From: Fidelibacterota bacterium
GTDB lineage: Bacteria; Fidelibacterota; UBA8477; JABMPR01
Direction: 5' to 3'
Assembly (NCBI GenBank): GCA_013203185.1
Contig: JABMOS010000154.1
Location: 1 to 53,362 of the forward strand
DNA: 53,362 bases
Shown piece by piece: positions 43,897 through 53,333 of this stretch; position 1 is the first letter of the stretch; each line of letters begins with the position of its first letter. A program made the translations under genes and the position numbers. The notes under the pieces are model-generated. The model saw only the letters and a program-made list of their open reading frames with translations. It had not been told where the DNA came from and made no database searches.

Positions 43897-44109
43897 CTAT
43901 TTAGCCTTTTCGGCTGTTCCATATTTCTTACGGAACTTGTCAATACGGCCAGCCGTATCCAGCAATTTCTGTTTTCCAGTAAAATATGGGTGGCAAGCGT
44001 TGCAAATTTCTATATGCAGCTCGCCAACAGTGGTATAGGTCTCAAAACTATTCCCGCAGGCACAAGCAACCTTGTGCAACTCGTATTTAGGATGGATTCC
44101 TGATTTCAT
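43897..44109 (-). CDS. rpmE: 50S ribosomal protein L31, zinc-binding form
   Basis: The 70 residues have the L31 start [19 protein letters not shown] and the [16 protein letters not shown] segment. The Cys set (CACG, CNAC) marks the zinc-holding C+ form, not the zinc-free paralogue made under zinc shortage. A GGGAG site precedes the ATG. It follows the aminotransferase gene by 19 bases and is followed by DUF1385 and prfA. Confidence 0.97.
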   Translation of the reverse strand: MKSGIHPKYELHKVACACGNSFETYTTVGELHIEICNACHPYFTGKQKLLDTAGRIDKFRKKYGTAEKAK

Positions 44110-44128
44110 TTTATGGGTACTCCCTTCA

Positions 44129-45316
44129 TCAATTCAATTTAGCAACAGCGTCGGCAAATCTGCCAAGACCTGTTTTTATAGCGTCCATGGATGTCGCATA
44201 AGACAATCTTACGTGATCGCCTGCTCCAAAAGCTGAGCCAGGGACAACTGTAATATGAGCTTCATCCAATAAATATTTTGTCAGATCCATGTCATTTTTA
44301 ATTTCAATATCGCCAGCTTTCTTTCCAAAGAGACCTGAAATCTTTGGGAAAGCGTAGAATGCACCCTCTGGCATGATACAGGAAACGCCCGGCATATCTG
44401 CCAATGCTTTAACCATATAATTGCGACGCTCCACAAACTGGGCTTTCCAATCGGCCAGAGCCGTGTGATCATGGCTTAGTGCAACATCTGAAGCGAACTG
44501 CGCAATAGAGTTTGGGCAACCTGTTGCCTGACCTTGAAATTTACCCATGGCCGAGGCAAGCTCTTTTGAGGATGCAGTATATCCAATTCGCCATCCAGTC
44601 ATAGCAAAAACCTTAGACATAGTCTGTACTGTGATAGTCTTTTCATAGGCACCTTGAAACCCGGCCAGACTAAGATGTTCCCCATCATAGACAAGTGCCT
44701 CATAACATTCATCGCTTATTAGCCATAAATCATTAGAGGTTGCCACATCAACAAGGGCTTGTAGGCTCTCCCGATTGAGGACTGCACCACTAGGATTTGA
44801 GGGAGTATTAACAATAATCCCTTTGGTTTTCTCAGAGACTCCTTGAAGCAGTTGCTCCTGAGTAATCTGGAATCCATCTTCCTCAGTAGTCGTCACATAA
44901 ACTGGGACGGCACCGCTGAGCTTTACAACTTCAGGATATGTGACCCAGTAAGGCGAGAGTATTATAACTTCATCACCTTCCTCAAAAAGCGTCATCATGA
45001 TGTTAAAAAGAGAATGCTTTGCTCCATTCGAAACAACGATCTGGTTGGTCTCGTAATCAAGGCCGTTTGCATTTTTCAATCTGGTAGCTATAGATTGTTT
45101 TAAACTTTTAGTACCTGAGGCAGCTGTATAGCGTGTATGACCTTCAGCCAGGGCTTTGTTACCAGCAGCAAGAATATAATCTGGTGTATCGAAATCTGGT
45201 TCCCCTGCGCCAAAGGATATGACATTGACACCTTGCTCACGCAAGCGTGTAGCAGCCTCCAATACAGCCATTGTGGCTGAAGGCTGTAAGGCGTTGATTC
45301 TTTTGGCAAAACTCAT
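44129..45316 (-). CDS. Class I aspartate aminotransferase
   Basis: A PLP-dependent aminotransferase of the Ib group. In 395 residues one sees [22 protein letters not shown] with the Asn that holds [15 protein letters not shown], the Schiff-base Lys in [15 protein letters not shown] and the C-terminal VRLSYATS with the substrate-carboxylate Arg. Bacterial relatives act on aspartate and, in some, prephenate. AAGGAGAG precedes the ATG. Confidence 0.92.
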   Translation of the reverse strand: MSFAKRINALQPSATMAVLEAATRLREQGVNVISFGAGEPDFDTPDYILAAGNKALAEGHTRYTAASGTKSLKQSIATRLKNANGLDYETNQIVVSNGAKHSLFNIMMTLFEEGDEVIILSPYWVTYPEVVKLSGAVPVYVTTTEEDGFQITQEQLLQGVSEKTKGIIVNTPSNPSGAVLNRESLQALVDVATSNDLWLISDECYEALVYDGEHLSLAGFQGAYEKTITVQTMSKVFAMTGWRIGYTASSKELASAMGKFQGQATGCPNSIAQFASDVALSHDHTALADWKAQFVERRNYMVKALADMPGVSCIMPEGAFYAFPKISGLFGKKAGDIEIKNDMDLTKYLLDEAHITVVPGSAFGAGDHVRLSYATSMDAIKTGLGRFADAVAKLN

Positions 45317-45346
45317 TTCTTATATACTCTCCTTAAAAAGCCGCGC

Positions 45347-45376
45347 AATATATCGGCACCCCCCCTGTCTTGGCAA
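45347..45376 (-). promoter_or_regulatory. Predicted promoter of the aminotransferase-rpmE-prfA block
   Basis: TTGCCA and TATATT on the minus strand are 18 bases apart, with the -10 about 30 bases before the ATG. A run of seven G lies in the spacer, which is unusual. Confidence 0.5.
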
Positions 45377-45436
45377 GGGAAAGGTGGAACAATAATCTGG
45401 ATTTGATATCTCCTAAGTTGCCCTGAGCTCGATATG

Positions 45437-45470
45437 AAAAAAAGAGCGCGGATTTTATTCCGCGCTCTTT
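45437..45470 (-). terminator. Rho-independent terminator after rho
   Basis: AAAGAGCGCGG and CCGCGCTCTTT form an 11-base stem with an 8-base loop. On the minus strand seven Ts follow. It lies 29 bases past the rho stop. Confidence 0.93.
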
Positions 45471-45498
45471 AATTACATCTATGTAATTATCTCTTAGA

Positions 45499-46752
45499 CT
45501 ATGAATTCATGGTCTGGATAAACTCTTTATTCGTGCTTGAACGCTGCATTCGCTCCAGCAGAAATTCCATGGCTTCAACGGGGGTCATCTCGTTGAGTAA
45601 CTTCCTTAAAATCCAGGTCCTCGAAAGCTCGGCTTTGGAGAGCAGGAGTTCTTCCTTACGTGTACCTGAGCGATTGATATCGATGGCGGGATAGATTCGT
45701 CGATCACTGAGACGTCGATCGAGTACCAATTCCATATTTCCAGTACCCTTGAACTCTTCAAAAATAACATCATCCATGCGGGAACCGGTTTCAATAAGGG
45801 CCGTGGCCATGATTGTCAAACTACCACCGTGTTCGACATTTCTGGCAGCACCGAAAAAGCGCTTGGGGCGATGGAGTGCATTGGAATCAATACCACCTGA
45901 TAAGATTTTACCACTATGTGGTATCACTGCATTGTGGGCGCGAGCGAGACGTGTGAGACTATCAAGGAGGATGACAACATCTTTGCCGAATTCCACCATA
46001 CATTTTGCTTTGTTAAGAACCATATCTGCAACTTGCACATGACGCTCTGGTGGTTCATCGAAAGTGGATGCAATCACCTCAGAATCAACCATACGGCGCA
46101 TATCAGTCACTTCCTCAGGTCGTTCATCAATAAGCAGAACGATGAGGGTCACATCAGGGTGATTTTGAACGATGGAGTTTGCAATGTCCTGAAGCAGGAT
46201 TGTTTTACCTGTTTTGGGCTGAGCAGTAATGAGACCACGCTGACCTTTACCTACAGGGCTAATTAAATCCATAACGCGCATTGAATAACTCTTGGGTCCG
46301 CGCTCCAGGGTCAGCTTGGTGTCAGCATACAGGGGAACAAGCGTATCAAACTGAGGAACTATTCTACCCTCTTCAGGATTTTGATAATTGATGGCCTCAA
46401 TTTTGAGCAGGGCAAAATAACGCTCATTGTCCTTTGGTGGACGAACCTGACCCCACACAATTTGTCCGGTACGCAACCCAAATCGTTTTATTTGTGATGG
46501 CGACACATAGATGTCGTGGGCTCCAGCTAAATAATTATTGTCTGCATCCCGGAGAAAACCGTATCCATCGGGCAAGATTTCTAAGACGCCTTTTGAAAAC
46601 ATCATCCCTGCACTCTCGGTTTGGGCTTCGATGATGGCTTCGATAAGATCCATCTTTTTCTGACCGCTGACCGCTGGCACTGCCAATTCCTGGGCAATAT
46701 CTGCCAGCTCTTTCAACTTCATTTTCAGAAGTTGGGTAATGGTTAAACTCAT
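45499..46752 (-). CDS. rho: Transcription termination factor Rho
   Basis: A hexameric RNA translocase. The 417 residues open with the Rho N-terminal helix domain ([17 protein letters not shown]), followed by the RNA-binding cold-shock-like domain ([20 protein letters not shown]), the P-loop in [16 protein letters not shown] and the [13 protein letters not shown] Walker B region. It has no long insertion in the N-terminal part, unlike Rho in some Bacteroidota. It has its own promoter and terminator. Confidence 0.98.
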   Translation of the reverse strand: MSLTITQLLKMKLKELADIAQELAVPAVSGQKKMDLIEAIIEAQTESAGMMFSKGVLEILPDGYGFLRDADNNYLAGAHDIYVSPSQIKRFGLRTGQIVWGQVRPPKDNERYFALLKIEAINYQNPEEGRIVPQFDTLVPLYADTKLTLERGPKSYSMRVMDLISPVGKGQRGLITAQPKTGKTILLQDIANSIVQNHPDVTLIVLLIDERPEEVTDMRRMVDSEVIASTFDEPPERHVQVADMVLNKAKCMVEFGKDVVILLDSLTRLARAHNAVIPHSGKILSGGIDSNALHRPKRFFGAARNVEHGGSLTIMATALIETGSRMDDVIFEEFKGTGNMELVLDRRLSDRRIYPAIDINRSGTRKEELLLSKAELSRTWILRKLLNEMTPVEAMEFLLERMQRSSTNKEFIQTMNS

Positions 46753-46856
46753 TGAAATAAACCTGTTCTTTTGTGATTGATATTTTTGTTAAGTTTCTGT
46801 AAAAAAGTATTGTTGGGAGATTATATCTGCATATTCAGCGTTTGAATTGCAACATG

Positions 46857-46884
46857 AATTTAATCCAGACCTATACCTTGTCAA
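46857..46884 (-). promoter_or_regulatory. Predicted promoter of rho
   Basis: On the minus strand a perfect TTGACA is followed after 16 bases by TAAATT. The transcript would have a leader of about 95 bases before the rho ATG, long enough for the autoregulation known for rho genes elsewhere; no specific leader element was recognised. The rest of the 273-base gap down to the folC stop shows no convincing gene or terminator. Confidence 0.5.
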
Positions 46885-47025
46885 TTAAAATTCTAATTAT
46901 TTATTAATCCGTGTGATATAAACATTTTATGGTGTTTTAGTCTGCCATCAAGACTGCCTGGAGAGAATCTCTAGCTTCCCCCACTCCAACTTGCAAGAAG
47001 CAGTCGGGAGATTAGGGACTCATTT

Positions 47026-48291
47026 CTAACTTGGGATTTCAAACATAGGGAACAGAGATTCAGCCAAATAGTGGCTTCCAAAAAAGCAAATTATCTGGCT
47101 GTTACCTGTTTGTATTTTTCGTGCGCGCTCATACGCAGCCACAAGGCTTGGCTCTATTAGATTTGGGTTGACACCAAAATGAATGAGACTATCCTTCTCA
47201 ACAGCTGAATGCCCTGAGAAGGCTGTAAAGATGACCTCCCCCGGCCAGGTTTTGAGCAGATCCAACATGGGTTGGATATTTTTCCTGGCATTGAATGCAG
47301 CCACAATTATTGAATCTTCTTTGCCCATTTCAGTTAATGCTTCCAATAACCGTGTAAGTCCCTCTGGGTTGTGGGCAACATCGTATAGTACTGGAGGGGA
47401 TATTTGCAGAGCCTGCATGCGACCCTGCCAAGTCATGCCATCTAACCCAGTTTGTATGGTTGACTCATCTAATTTGAAGCCCAATTCGTCCAGGGCTGCA
47501 AGGACATTGGTGAAGTTTTCCTGTTGATGGCGACCCAAAAGAGGCAACTCTATGTCAATGATGTGTCCAGCTATTTTGCTGCGGACCCTCTGGAACAAAC
47601 CATGGGTTGTGGCCTCTTCAATCTCGACCCTGTCAGGAACATAAATATATCTCGAGTTGACCTGTTGACTCTTCAACTGGATGACCTGTTTGACAACATC
47701 AGGGTTCTTCCCAAGAAGAATGGGGCGCTGCGGTTTAATAATGCCTGCTTTTTCACCTGCAATCTGAGGAAGGTTGTCTCCTAGAATATTCTCATGGTCC
47801 ATGGACACACTGGTAATGATACTGGCGAGGGGGTCTACCACGTTAGTGGCATCTAACCTCCCTCCCAGTCCAGTTTCAATGACGGCCATGTCAACTGACT
47901 GTTCCTTGAAGTATTCCATCCCCAGTGCCGTAAGGACTTCAAAAAAGGTAATACCCAACTCATCAATATGGACCCGCCATTCTTCAACTTTACTGATGAT
48001 AAACTCATCGGAGACCAGGGTATCCCCCACTCTAATGCGCTCGTTTGGCTTGATCAGATGTGGCGAGGTAAACAGACCCGTTTTTTTACCATAAGCTCCT
48101 AATATCGCTGCCAGCATAGCAGCCGTGGAACCTTTGCCATTGGTTCCAGCAATGTGAATGACTGGATATGATGTGTGTGGGTTGCCAATCCTGAGCATAA
48201 ATTCTTTAACTCTGGATAATTCAAGCTTGACCCCAGGCACTGTTAAACCGAAGATATAGTCGAATACTGATTTAGAGTCCGGTTTGACCAA
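47026..48291 (-). CDS. folC: Folylpolyglutamate synthase/dihydrofolate synthase
   Basis: FolC adds glutamate to folates and in many bacteria makes dihydrofolate. The 421 residues carry the P-loop HIAGTNGKGSTAAMLAAIL, the TSPHLIKPNERIRVGD segment and ETGLGGRLDATNV. The start is a TTG at 48291, well placed 8-9 bases after GGGGAG. It follows murI by 42 bases. Confidence 0.95.
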   Translation of the reverse strand: MVKPDSKSVFDYIFGLTVPGVKLELSRVKEFMLRIGNPHTSYPVIHIAGTNGKGSTAAMLAAILGAYGKKTGLFTSPHLIKPNERIRVGDTLVSDEFIISKVEEWRVHIDELGITFFEVLTALGMEYFKEQSVDMAVIETGLGGRLDATNVVDPLASIITSVSMDHENILGDNLPQIAGEKAGIIKPQRPILLGKNPDVVKQVIQLKSQQVNSRYIYVPDRVEIEEATTHGLFQRVRSKIAGHIIDIELPLLGRHQQENFTNVLAALDELGFKLDESTIQTGLDGMTWQGRMQALQISPPVLYDVAHNPEGLTRLLEALTEMGKEDSIIVAAFNARKNIQPMLDLLKTWPGEVIFTAFSGHSAVEKDSLIHFGVNPNLIEPSLVAAYERARKIQTGNSQIICFFGSHYLAESLFPMFEIPS

Positions 48292-48333
48292 GATGATTAC
48301 TCCCCAATCTTTATTGGAATAATAAGGTGTAAG

Positions 48334-49167
48334 TTATTTGTAAGATTCCAGAACTTCGAGCTCCACCTTAAAAAGCTTATCAAGGGGTCTTCCCAAGAAT
48401 CGGGATGCCGTTTCTTCAAACTTTTGAGGAAAGTCAGAAACATAAAAATTATGTCTGCCTGGGTCACCATTACCATGATTCAACATTCCCATTTCCGCTA
48501 ACACTTTTTGGACCCTGGTTGCTGTTTCCTCCCCAGAGTCAACAAGATGAACTGAAGGTCCCATCACTTCTTGAATAATTGATTTGAGATAGGGATAGTG
48601 GGTACATCCCAGAATGAGGGAATCAGGCTCATGGGTTTTGAAGGTCGCCAAATAGCTCTCCAGGACTTGTCTGACCACACCATCAAGGGGCCAGTCCTCC
48701 TCTACAAGAGGTACAAGTAATGGGCAAGCTTGATCCGTCACTTCTATGTCAGAATCAAGAGCACGGATAGCGGCTCGATATGCACCAGACCGTATGGTTG
48801 AGGCTGTACCAATAACACCAATACGTCTATGCCTGGAAGATTTCACCGCAGCTTCAGATCCGGGCTCAATCACACCCACAATGGGGATATTAAAACTCTG
48901 TTGGAGACTCTGCAATGCAACAGCGGATGCTGTGTTACATGCCACTACAATCATTTTGACCTGTTTTTCAATCAGAAAGGATGAAATTTGATGGGCGAAG
49001 CGAATGACTGTTTCATTGGATTTTGAACCATAGGGAACTCGTGCAGTATCCCCAAAATAGATGAGGTGTTCATGGGGTAGCAAATCAATGATAGCCCTTA
49101 CAACCGAGATTCCTCCCAACCCTGAGTCAAATACACCGATGGCCCGTTTAGCGTTTAATTCACTCAC
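48334..49167 (-). CDS. murI: Glutamate racemase
   Basis: MurI makes D-glutamate for peptidoglycan without a cofactor. Of the 277 residues, GVFDSGLGGISVVRAI, MIVVACNTASAVAL with the first catalytic Cys, and LILGCTHYPYLKS with the second Cys are intact. The start is a GTG that overlaps the stop of the amidase gene by 4 bases. Confidence 0.96.
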   Translation of the reverse strand: MSELNAKRAIGVFDSGLGGISVVRAIIDLLPHEHLIYFGDTARVPYGSKSNETVIRFAHQISSFLIEKQVKMIVVACNTASAVALQSLQQSFNIPIVGVIEPGSEAAVKSSRHRRIGVIGTASTIRSGAYRAAIRALDSDIEVTDQACPLLVPLVEEDWPLDGVVRQVLESYLATFKTHEPDSLILGCTHYPYLKSIIQEVMGPSVHLVDSGEETATRVQKVLAEMGMLNHGNGDPGRHNFYVSDFPQKFEETASRFLGRPLDKLFKVELEVLESYK

Positions 49168-50696
49168 GGGGATAATAACTTTTCATGGCGAGTTTTATAT
49201 TTCATCAAGGCATCAAATATACCTTCGGCGGCTTTCTGTCGATAAGATGCCTGCTTCAATCTACGGGCATCATTTTTATTAGAAATAAACCCTAATTCTA
49301 TGAGCACATTGGGCATTGAGGCACCAATTAGCACGATAAACCCTGCTTGTTTAACGCCCCGGTTCTGGCCCACCAGCTTCTTGTCAAATTCCCTCTGTGT
49401 TAAATCAGCCAAGGTTTCACTCTGTTGCATGAAGGAGCTCTGAGCCATGGTCGCCAGTATTAATTGTTCAGCGCTTAGCTTGTCGTATTGATCAGAATTT
49501 TTCTCAAGTTTAATAACCGCGTTCTCCATTTCAGCGACAGCAACAGCAGCGTCCGTTTTTCCTGGCCGGAGGAGATAGGTTTCAAAGCCTGATGCCTTTT
49601 TGTTCTTATTGGCGTTGACGTGGATACTTAAGAATACTTTTCCACCAGCTTCATTGGCAATTTTGGTGCGTTCCCAGAGCGGGACAAACACATCACTATC
49701 TCTGGTGTAGATGACTTCAATATCGGTTCGGGTTTCAATCAACTTCCCCAACCGCTTAACAACATCAAGGGTGATTTCCTTTTCTCTAAGTCCGTTACCA
49801 CGAGCACCAGGATCATGTCCACCATGGCCAGCATCAAGCACAACCTTGTCCAGCTTCCACTTCTGACGTTCTTTTTCCAGATAGTGGGATTGATCTATTA
49901 CATAGGGCCGACGAATTGTCAGTAGGATTTCCGGTGGTGAATCGCGATGCAAAACATCAACACCCTCTACAGTACCCCGCAGCCGAAAAGTGAGTTGAGA
50001 GGTGCCATCCAATTGATCCGCAGTAACGGTGCGGATGCTACTATTTTTAGGAATATCAGTGTTATCTAGACCCGGTTTATTCACCTTTGCCCCAGGCAGG
50101 GTAACATAGAGCCACTCTTCCCTATTTATCCAGGCTTTCACCGATTTTGCATCATAGCGGTTGGCAGTACGAATTCGAATAACTGTTCCATTTTGACGTT
50201 CTTCAATATTCGCTGATACAATATCAAAGGGGGAATATTTTGAGGGTTCCGCCTTTTGTTGCACTACCATATCCTCTGTATCAGATCCAGACAAAATTGT
50301 CACCCCTGAGACCAGCCCCACCATTTTCAGAATATTTACAAAATCATCCATGGGTAAATAAGTCTCGCCATCAAAGAAGATAACGGAGTGGGACATCTGA
50401 AATGTTTTATCCTCAACCATAACATAATGGTTATATGCGGTAATTTTAAATTTCAGACGACCAATGCGGAATACTGACTTTCTGACGGCAGGATTCAGAA
50501 ATGCTGAAATTTTATACGCATCCAGTAAATCCTGAACTGAAATATATTGGTATTGATTTATTACATAGACTGGAATCGCAGGGACATATCGCTGATCATT
50601 TGCTTTTTGAAGAATGAGTTCAGTTCTTCTAGCCTGCAGGGAAGAGACCAGGAAAAGCATGATGAATGCAAAAACTATATATCGAAGTCGGTTCAT
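49164..50696 (-). CDS. N-acetylmuramoyl-L-alanine amidase (Amidase_3)
   Basis: A 510-residue exported cell-wall amidase that cleaves septal peptidoglycan. A signal peptide (about 1-22) precedes a copper-amine-oxidase-like N-domain (about 40-120), a beta-rich AMIN-like region (about 150-270) and the catalytic domain from about 280. Zinc ligands are in VVLDAGHGGHDPGARG (His), LREKEITLDV (Glu) and FLSIHVNANK (His); the catalytic Glu is in NVLIELGFISNKND. It is coupled to murI. No LysM motif is seen. Confidence 0.92.
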   Translation of the reverse strand: MNRLRYIVFAFIMLFLVSSLQARRTELILQKANDQRYVPAIPVYVINQYQYISVQDLLDAYKISAFLNPAVRKSVFRIGRLKFKITAYNHYVMVEDKTFQMSHSVIFFDGETYLPMDDFVNILKMVGLVSGVTILSGSDTEDMVVQQKAEPSKYSPFDIVSANIEERQNGTVIRIRTANRYDAKSVKAWINREEWLYVTLPGAKVNKPGLDNTDIPKNSSIRTVTADQLDGTSQLTFRLRGTVEGVDVLHRDSPPEILLTIRRPYVIDQSHYLEKERQKWKLDKVVLDAGHGGHDPGARGNGLREKEITLDVVKRLGKLIETRTDIEVIYTRDSDVFVPLWERTKIANEAGGKVFLSIHVNANKNKKASGFETYLLRPGKTDAAVAVAEMENAVIKLEKNSDQYDKLSAEQLILATMAQSSFMQQSETLADLTQREFDKKLVGQNRGVKQAGFIVLIGASMPNVLIELGFISNKNDARRLKQASYRQKAAEGIFDALMKYKTRHEKLLSP

Positions 50697-50725
50697 ATTT
50701 AGCGTTGAAAATAGTCGGAGGGGAA

Positions 50726-52474
50726 TTATAAGACAATGGACATCTGAAGGCTGAGAGCAAGTTGTTCAGGCAAAATAGGAATTTCGAAGGACCGAGTTTG
50801 CACCAGTTTCAACTCAAGTAGAAACCAATTGACCACTTGCTGTTTTAGATACACAAACCATCTATCACCATCATCAAAAGCTGTATAAAAACCGAAGCTT
50901 TCAGCCACGCTGGTCTCATAGACACTCAATCGCATGGTGTAGTCAGGTATAAAAAATCTCACATACCCCATGGCCCATGTCCAGTTGCCCTTCACCCAAA
51001 ATAGGCGCTGTTGAACTAGAAATGATGACTCCTTTTGGGCAAAAGCCGATTTGACATTTATGCCATATCTCAGGCGGGGTAAAAATAAATGGGTTGTGGA
51101 CAGTGCCACCTTGGTTAGCCTTCGGTTTGAAAGCTCACCCGCCCAGTTATCTGCAACCACATTATGGCGATCATTTTTTTGGCTAAAATCGACCTGAAAA
51201 ACACCTGCAGCCATTTTCCAATTAACCTGGAGTTTGTGTTGTTGAATTGCCCTGTAATCTTGAGAAGAGTGAAAATCAATGGAAAAACCTGTATCAATTG
51301 CATAGCGAATTTGCACTTTGTTAGTGGGGCGGAGTTGGGCACGGACGGAGAGTCCCTTTTCATTCGATGCTGCAGCACCCATTAAGGTTGGAATTGCTCC
51401 AGGACTATGGATTTGATCTGAAGTGAAGTGTCTCAATTGAAGGGATACTTTTAATGCTGGGCTGTGATAAGCCCAGGCGCCCAATATCCTATGATTACTA
51501 AGATCAAGACTGTTTGAGTAAATCTGAATCTTTTGTGAGCCACCAAGCTCAGTTGAGAGCCCTAATTCATAGGCTAAGTGCTTGCTCGCATGGGGACTGT
51601 AAAGGGTAGACCCATAAATCAACATACCTGAGGCAACCGTTTCAAGGGCAAATCCAAGATCATTTGTCCGTCTGTATTCGAGGATTCTTCCTGTGGGATG
51701 GATTCCATCTCCATCCTCTGTGAATTGATCCCCATGCATTGTGCCTGCTACCAGACGGCTGGAGATAAATGCAGAACCTTGTGCTTCTCCAAAGGAAAAG
51801 CTACTTGCTATCCCATGAAAATAATCAACCTCTCTGCTAGAATAATGCGGCCGGATCGTGGACTGCTTTGATCGAAGGAGCGACCCTGGGTTCAAGCTCA
51901 GCCTAGACCCCTGCTGATTAAGAATTAACCCGCCACCCCAGCTTACATGAAAGTCTCCAATGACAAGGTGGTCTAGCCATGGAATAGATTGACTACTTAA
52001 AGCAACGATGGAATGATCAGTTAAATCTCTCTCACCAGGATCTTGTTCGCTGAGGAGGACGACTGACCCCCATCTATTGTGGAGATGCCCTTTGTTGAGA
52101 ACCCGCCAACCATTCAGTGATGGAGAATACTGCATACGTTGTCTCAAATGGATTTGAGTTTTTTGAGAGCCTTGTTTTAAATCATTCTTTAGGAGGGTTA
52201 AATCCCCACCATGAATTTTCCGTTGAAGAATCTGAAGATTGCCTCCACTACCCTGCCAGTCAAGGATTGCCATGACTGCCTCTGTGGAATATCCATGCTC
52301 AAGCAAGGAGCTTGAATCAGCAGTTTCCATGGAGAAGGGTTGAAAAATTGTCGTAAGCAACTGGTCCAAATATTGAGTATCATCGGGATCATCCAACTCA
52401 TCCTCCTCCAGTGCTCCAGGATATTGTGGATATGCTATGAGGTTAAGCATTAAGAGAAAAATGATAGGTCTCAT
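50726..52474 (-). CDS. Predicted outer-membrane barrel with an N-terminal helix-hairpin-helix
   Basis: A 582-residue exported protein. The start at 52474 overlaps the upstream stop by 4 bases (ATGA) and gives a signal (RPIIFLLMLNLIAYPQ). An acidic linker (EEDELDDPDD) follows, then a helix-hairpin-helix-like segment (METADSSSLLEHGYSTEAVM and AILDWQGSGGNLQIL), and finally more than 400 residues of alternating strands with many Tyr, Trp, His and Ser. This combination is seen in Bacteroidota exported HhH proteins of unknown role. DNA contact at the envelope is one possibility but is unproved. Confidence 0.68.
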   Translation of the reverse strand: MRPIIFLLMLNLIAYPQYPGALEEDELDDPDDTQYLDQLLTTIFQPFSMETADSSSLLEHGYSTEAVMAILDWQGSGGNLQILQRKIHGGDLTLLKNDLKQGSQKTQIHLRQRMQYSPSLNGWRVLNKGHLHNRWGSVVLLSEQDPGERDLTDHSIVALSSQSIPWLDHLVIGDFHVSWGGGLILNQQGSRLSLNPGSLLRSKQSTIRPHYSSREVDYFHGIASSFSFGEAQGSAFISSRLVAGTMHGDQFTEDGDGIHPTGRILEYRRTNDLGFALETVASGMLIYGSTLYSPHASKHLAYELGLSTELGGSQKIQIYSNSLDLSNHRILGAWAYHSPALKVSLQLRHFTSDQIHSPGAIPTLMGAAASNEKGLSVRAQLRPTNKVQIRYAIDTGFSIDFHSSQDYRAIQQHKLQVNWKMAAGVFQVDFSQKNDRHNVVADNWAGELSNRRLTKVALSTTHLFLPRLRYGINVKSAFAQKESSFLVQQRLFWVKGNWTWAMGYVRFFIPDYTMRLSVYETSVAESFGFYTAFDDGDRWFVYLKQQVVNWFLLELKLVQTRSFEIPILPEQLALSLQMSIVL

Positions 52475-53286
52475 GGCAAGACCATTTCCAGACCAAATCC
52501 GTGTGACACTGGTAGATGGGGGTGCAGGACGAAGACGTAGTTGAGGGTAATTTTTCGAGTATGAATTCGCCAACCGGCAGACATCATGCCGCTTAGCGCC
52601 CTATACCCAAGACCTATCTGCCAGAGTGATCTGGAAGAAACCTGCAATCCCAGACAGGTTTCCAGGGGCAAGACGGACTCTTTCTCTAGGCCAATTAAAA
52701 GGGTGACAGGTCCAACCACGTATTCCCCACCCACATGAAATTTCTGGGGCAGAGATAGAGCTCTCCCCCATCGAATGGCATGTTCCATAACTGAGCCCAC
52801 TTTAAGCTGGCCAGAAATTTCTGCATGAGAGCTTAACGACAGTGACAAGGCATTTTGGGATTTTATCCCTGCCACGGACAGGTGATGATAATTCAAGGTC
52901 ACTCCTACCCTATAGCCGTTTGCCACAGACCATACTGACCCATTGATTAATTTTAGTTCAGAATAGTGTTCGTCCCCGAAATACTCCAAATGGTGGATAT
53001 ATGGGGTTTGTTTGAACGAATTCTGAAGGGTAAGTGAGCCAGCCTGAAGATCAAGTGATTGAAATGGTTTTTGGTAAGAGAGGACAATTCGGGTTGCTTG
53101 ATTCTCCTCCATTAATGCAGGGTTTACTACGAACTGATGAGGATGCTGTCCTACAGTCTTGATGTTGGCAGTTGCGGCTGGCCAGCCAAGACCAATATAC
53201 TCGAAAGCACCATATACAGGAGATATGCGTGAAATGACTGCAAAAATCACAGTACATACACACATCATTTTTTTGATGTGAATCAT
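52471..53286 (-). CDS. Exported beta-rich protein, PorV/OMP-like
   Basis: A 271-residue protein with a signal peptide (about 1-26, ending SPVYGA). It then reads GWPAATANIKTVGQHPHQF and VNPALMEEN, the N-terminal pattern of PorV/UPF0164-type barrels with an NPA motif. About ten short strands follow to a C-terminal hydrophobic/aromatic strand (HGFGLEMVLP). A GGA site lies before the ATG. It is coupled with the HhH barrel gene, so the two probably act together at the outer membrane. Confidence 0.65.
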   Translation of the reverse strand: MIHIKKMMCVCTVIFAVISRISPVYGAFEYIGLGWPAATANIKTVGQHPHQFVVNPALMEENQATRIVLSYQKPFQSLDLQAGSLTLQNSFKQTPYIHHLEYFGDEHYSELKLINGSVWSVANGYRVGVTLNYHHLSVAGIKSQNALSLSLSSHAEISGQLKVGSVMEHAIRWGRALSLPQKFHVGGEYVVGPVTLLIGLEKESVLPLETCLGLQVSSRSLWQIGLGYRALSGMMSAGWRIHTRKITLNYVFVLHPHLPVSHGFGLEMVLP

Positions 53287-53333
53287 GATTATTCCAACTT
53301 TTAACTTTGAGGATTGATTTTAAAGTGTAGGCT

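Noticed and set aside
45749-46266. Overlapping 97- and 116-codon open frames opposite rho
   Set aside because: Antisense to rho, no start signals and no recognisable protein features.
46930-47025. AGTCT/AGACT hairpin between folC and rho as a folC terminator
   Set aside because: The stem is short and is followed by A-rich and not T-rich sequence on the minus strand.
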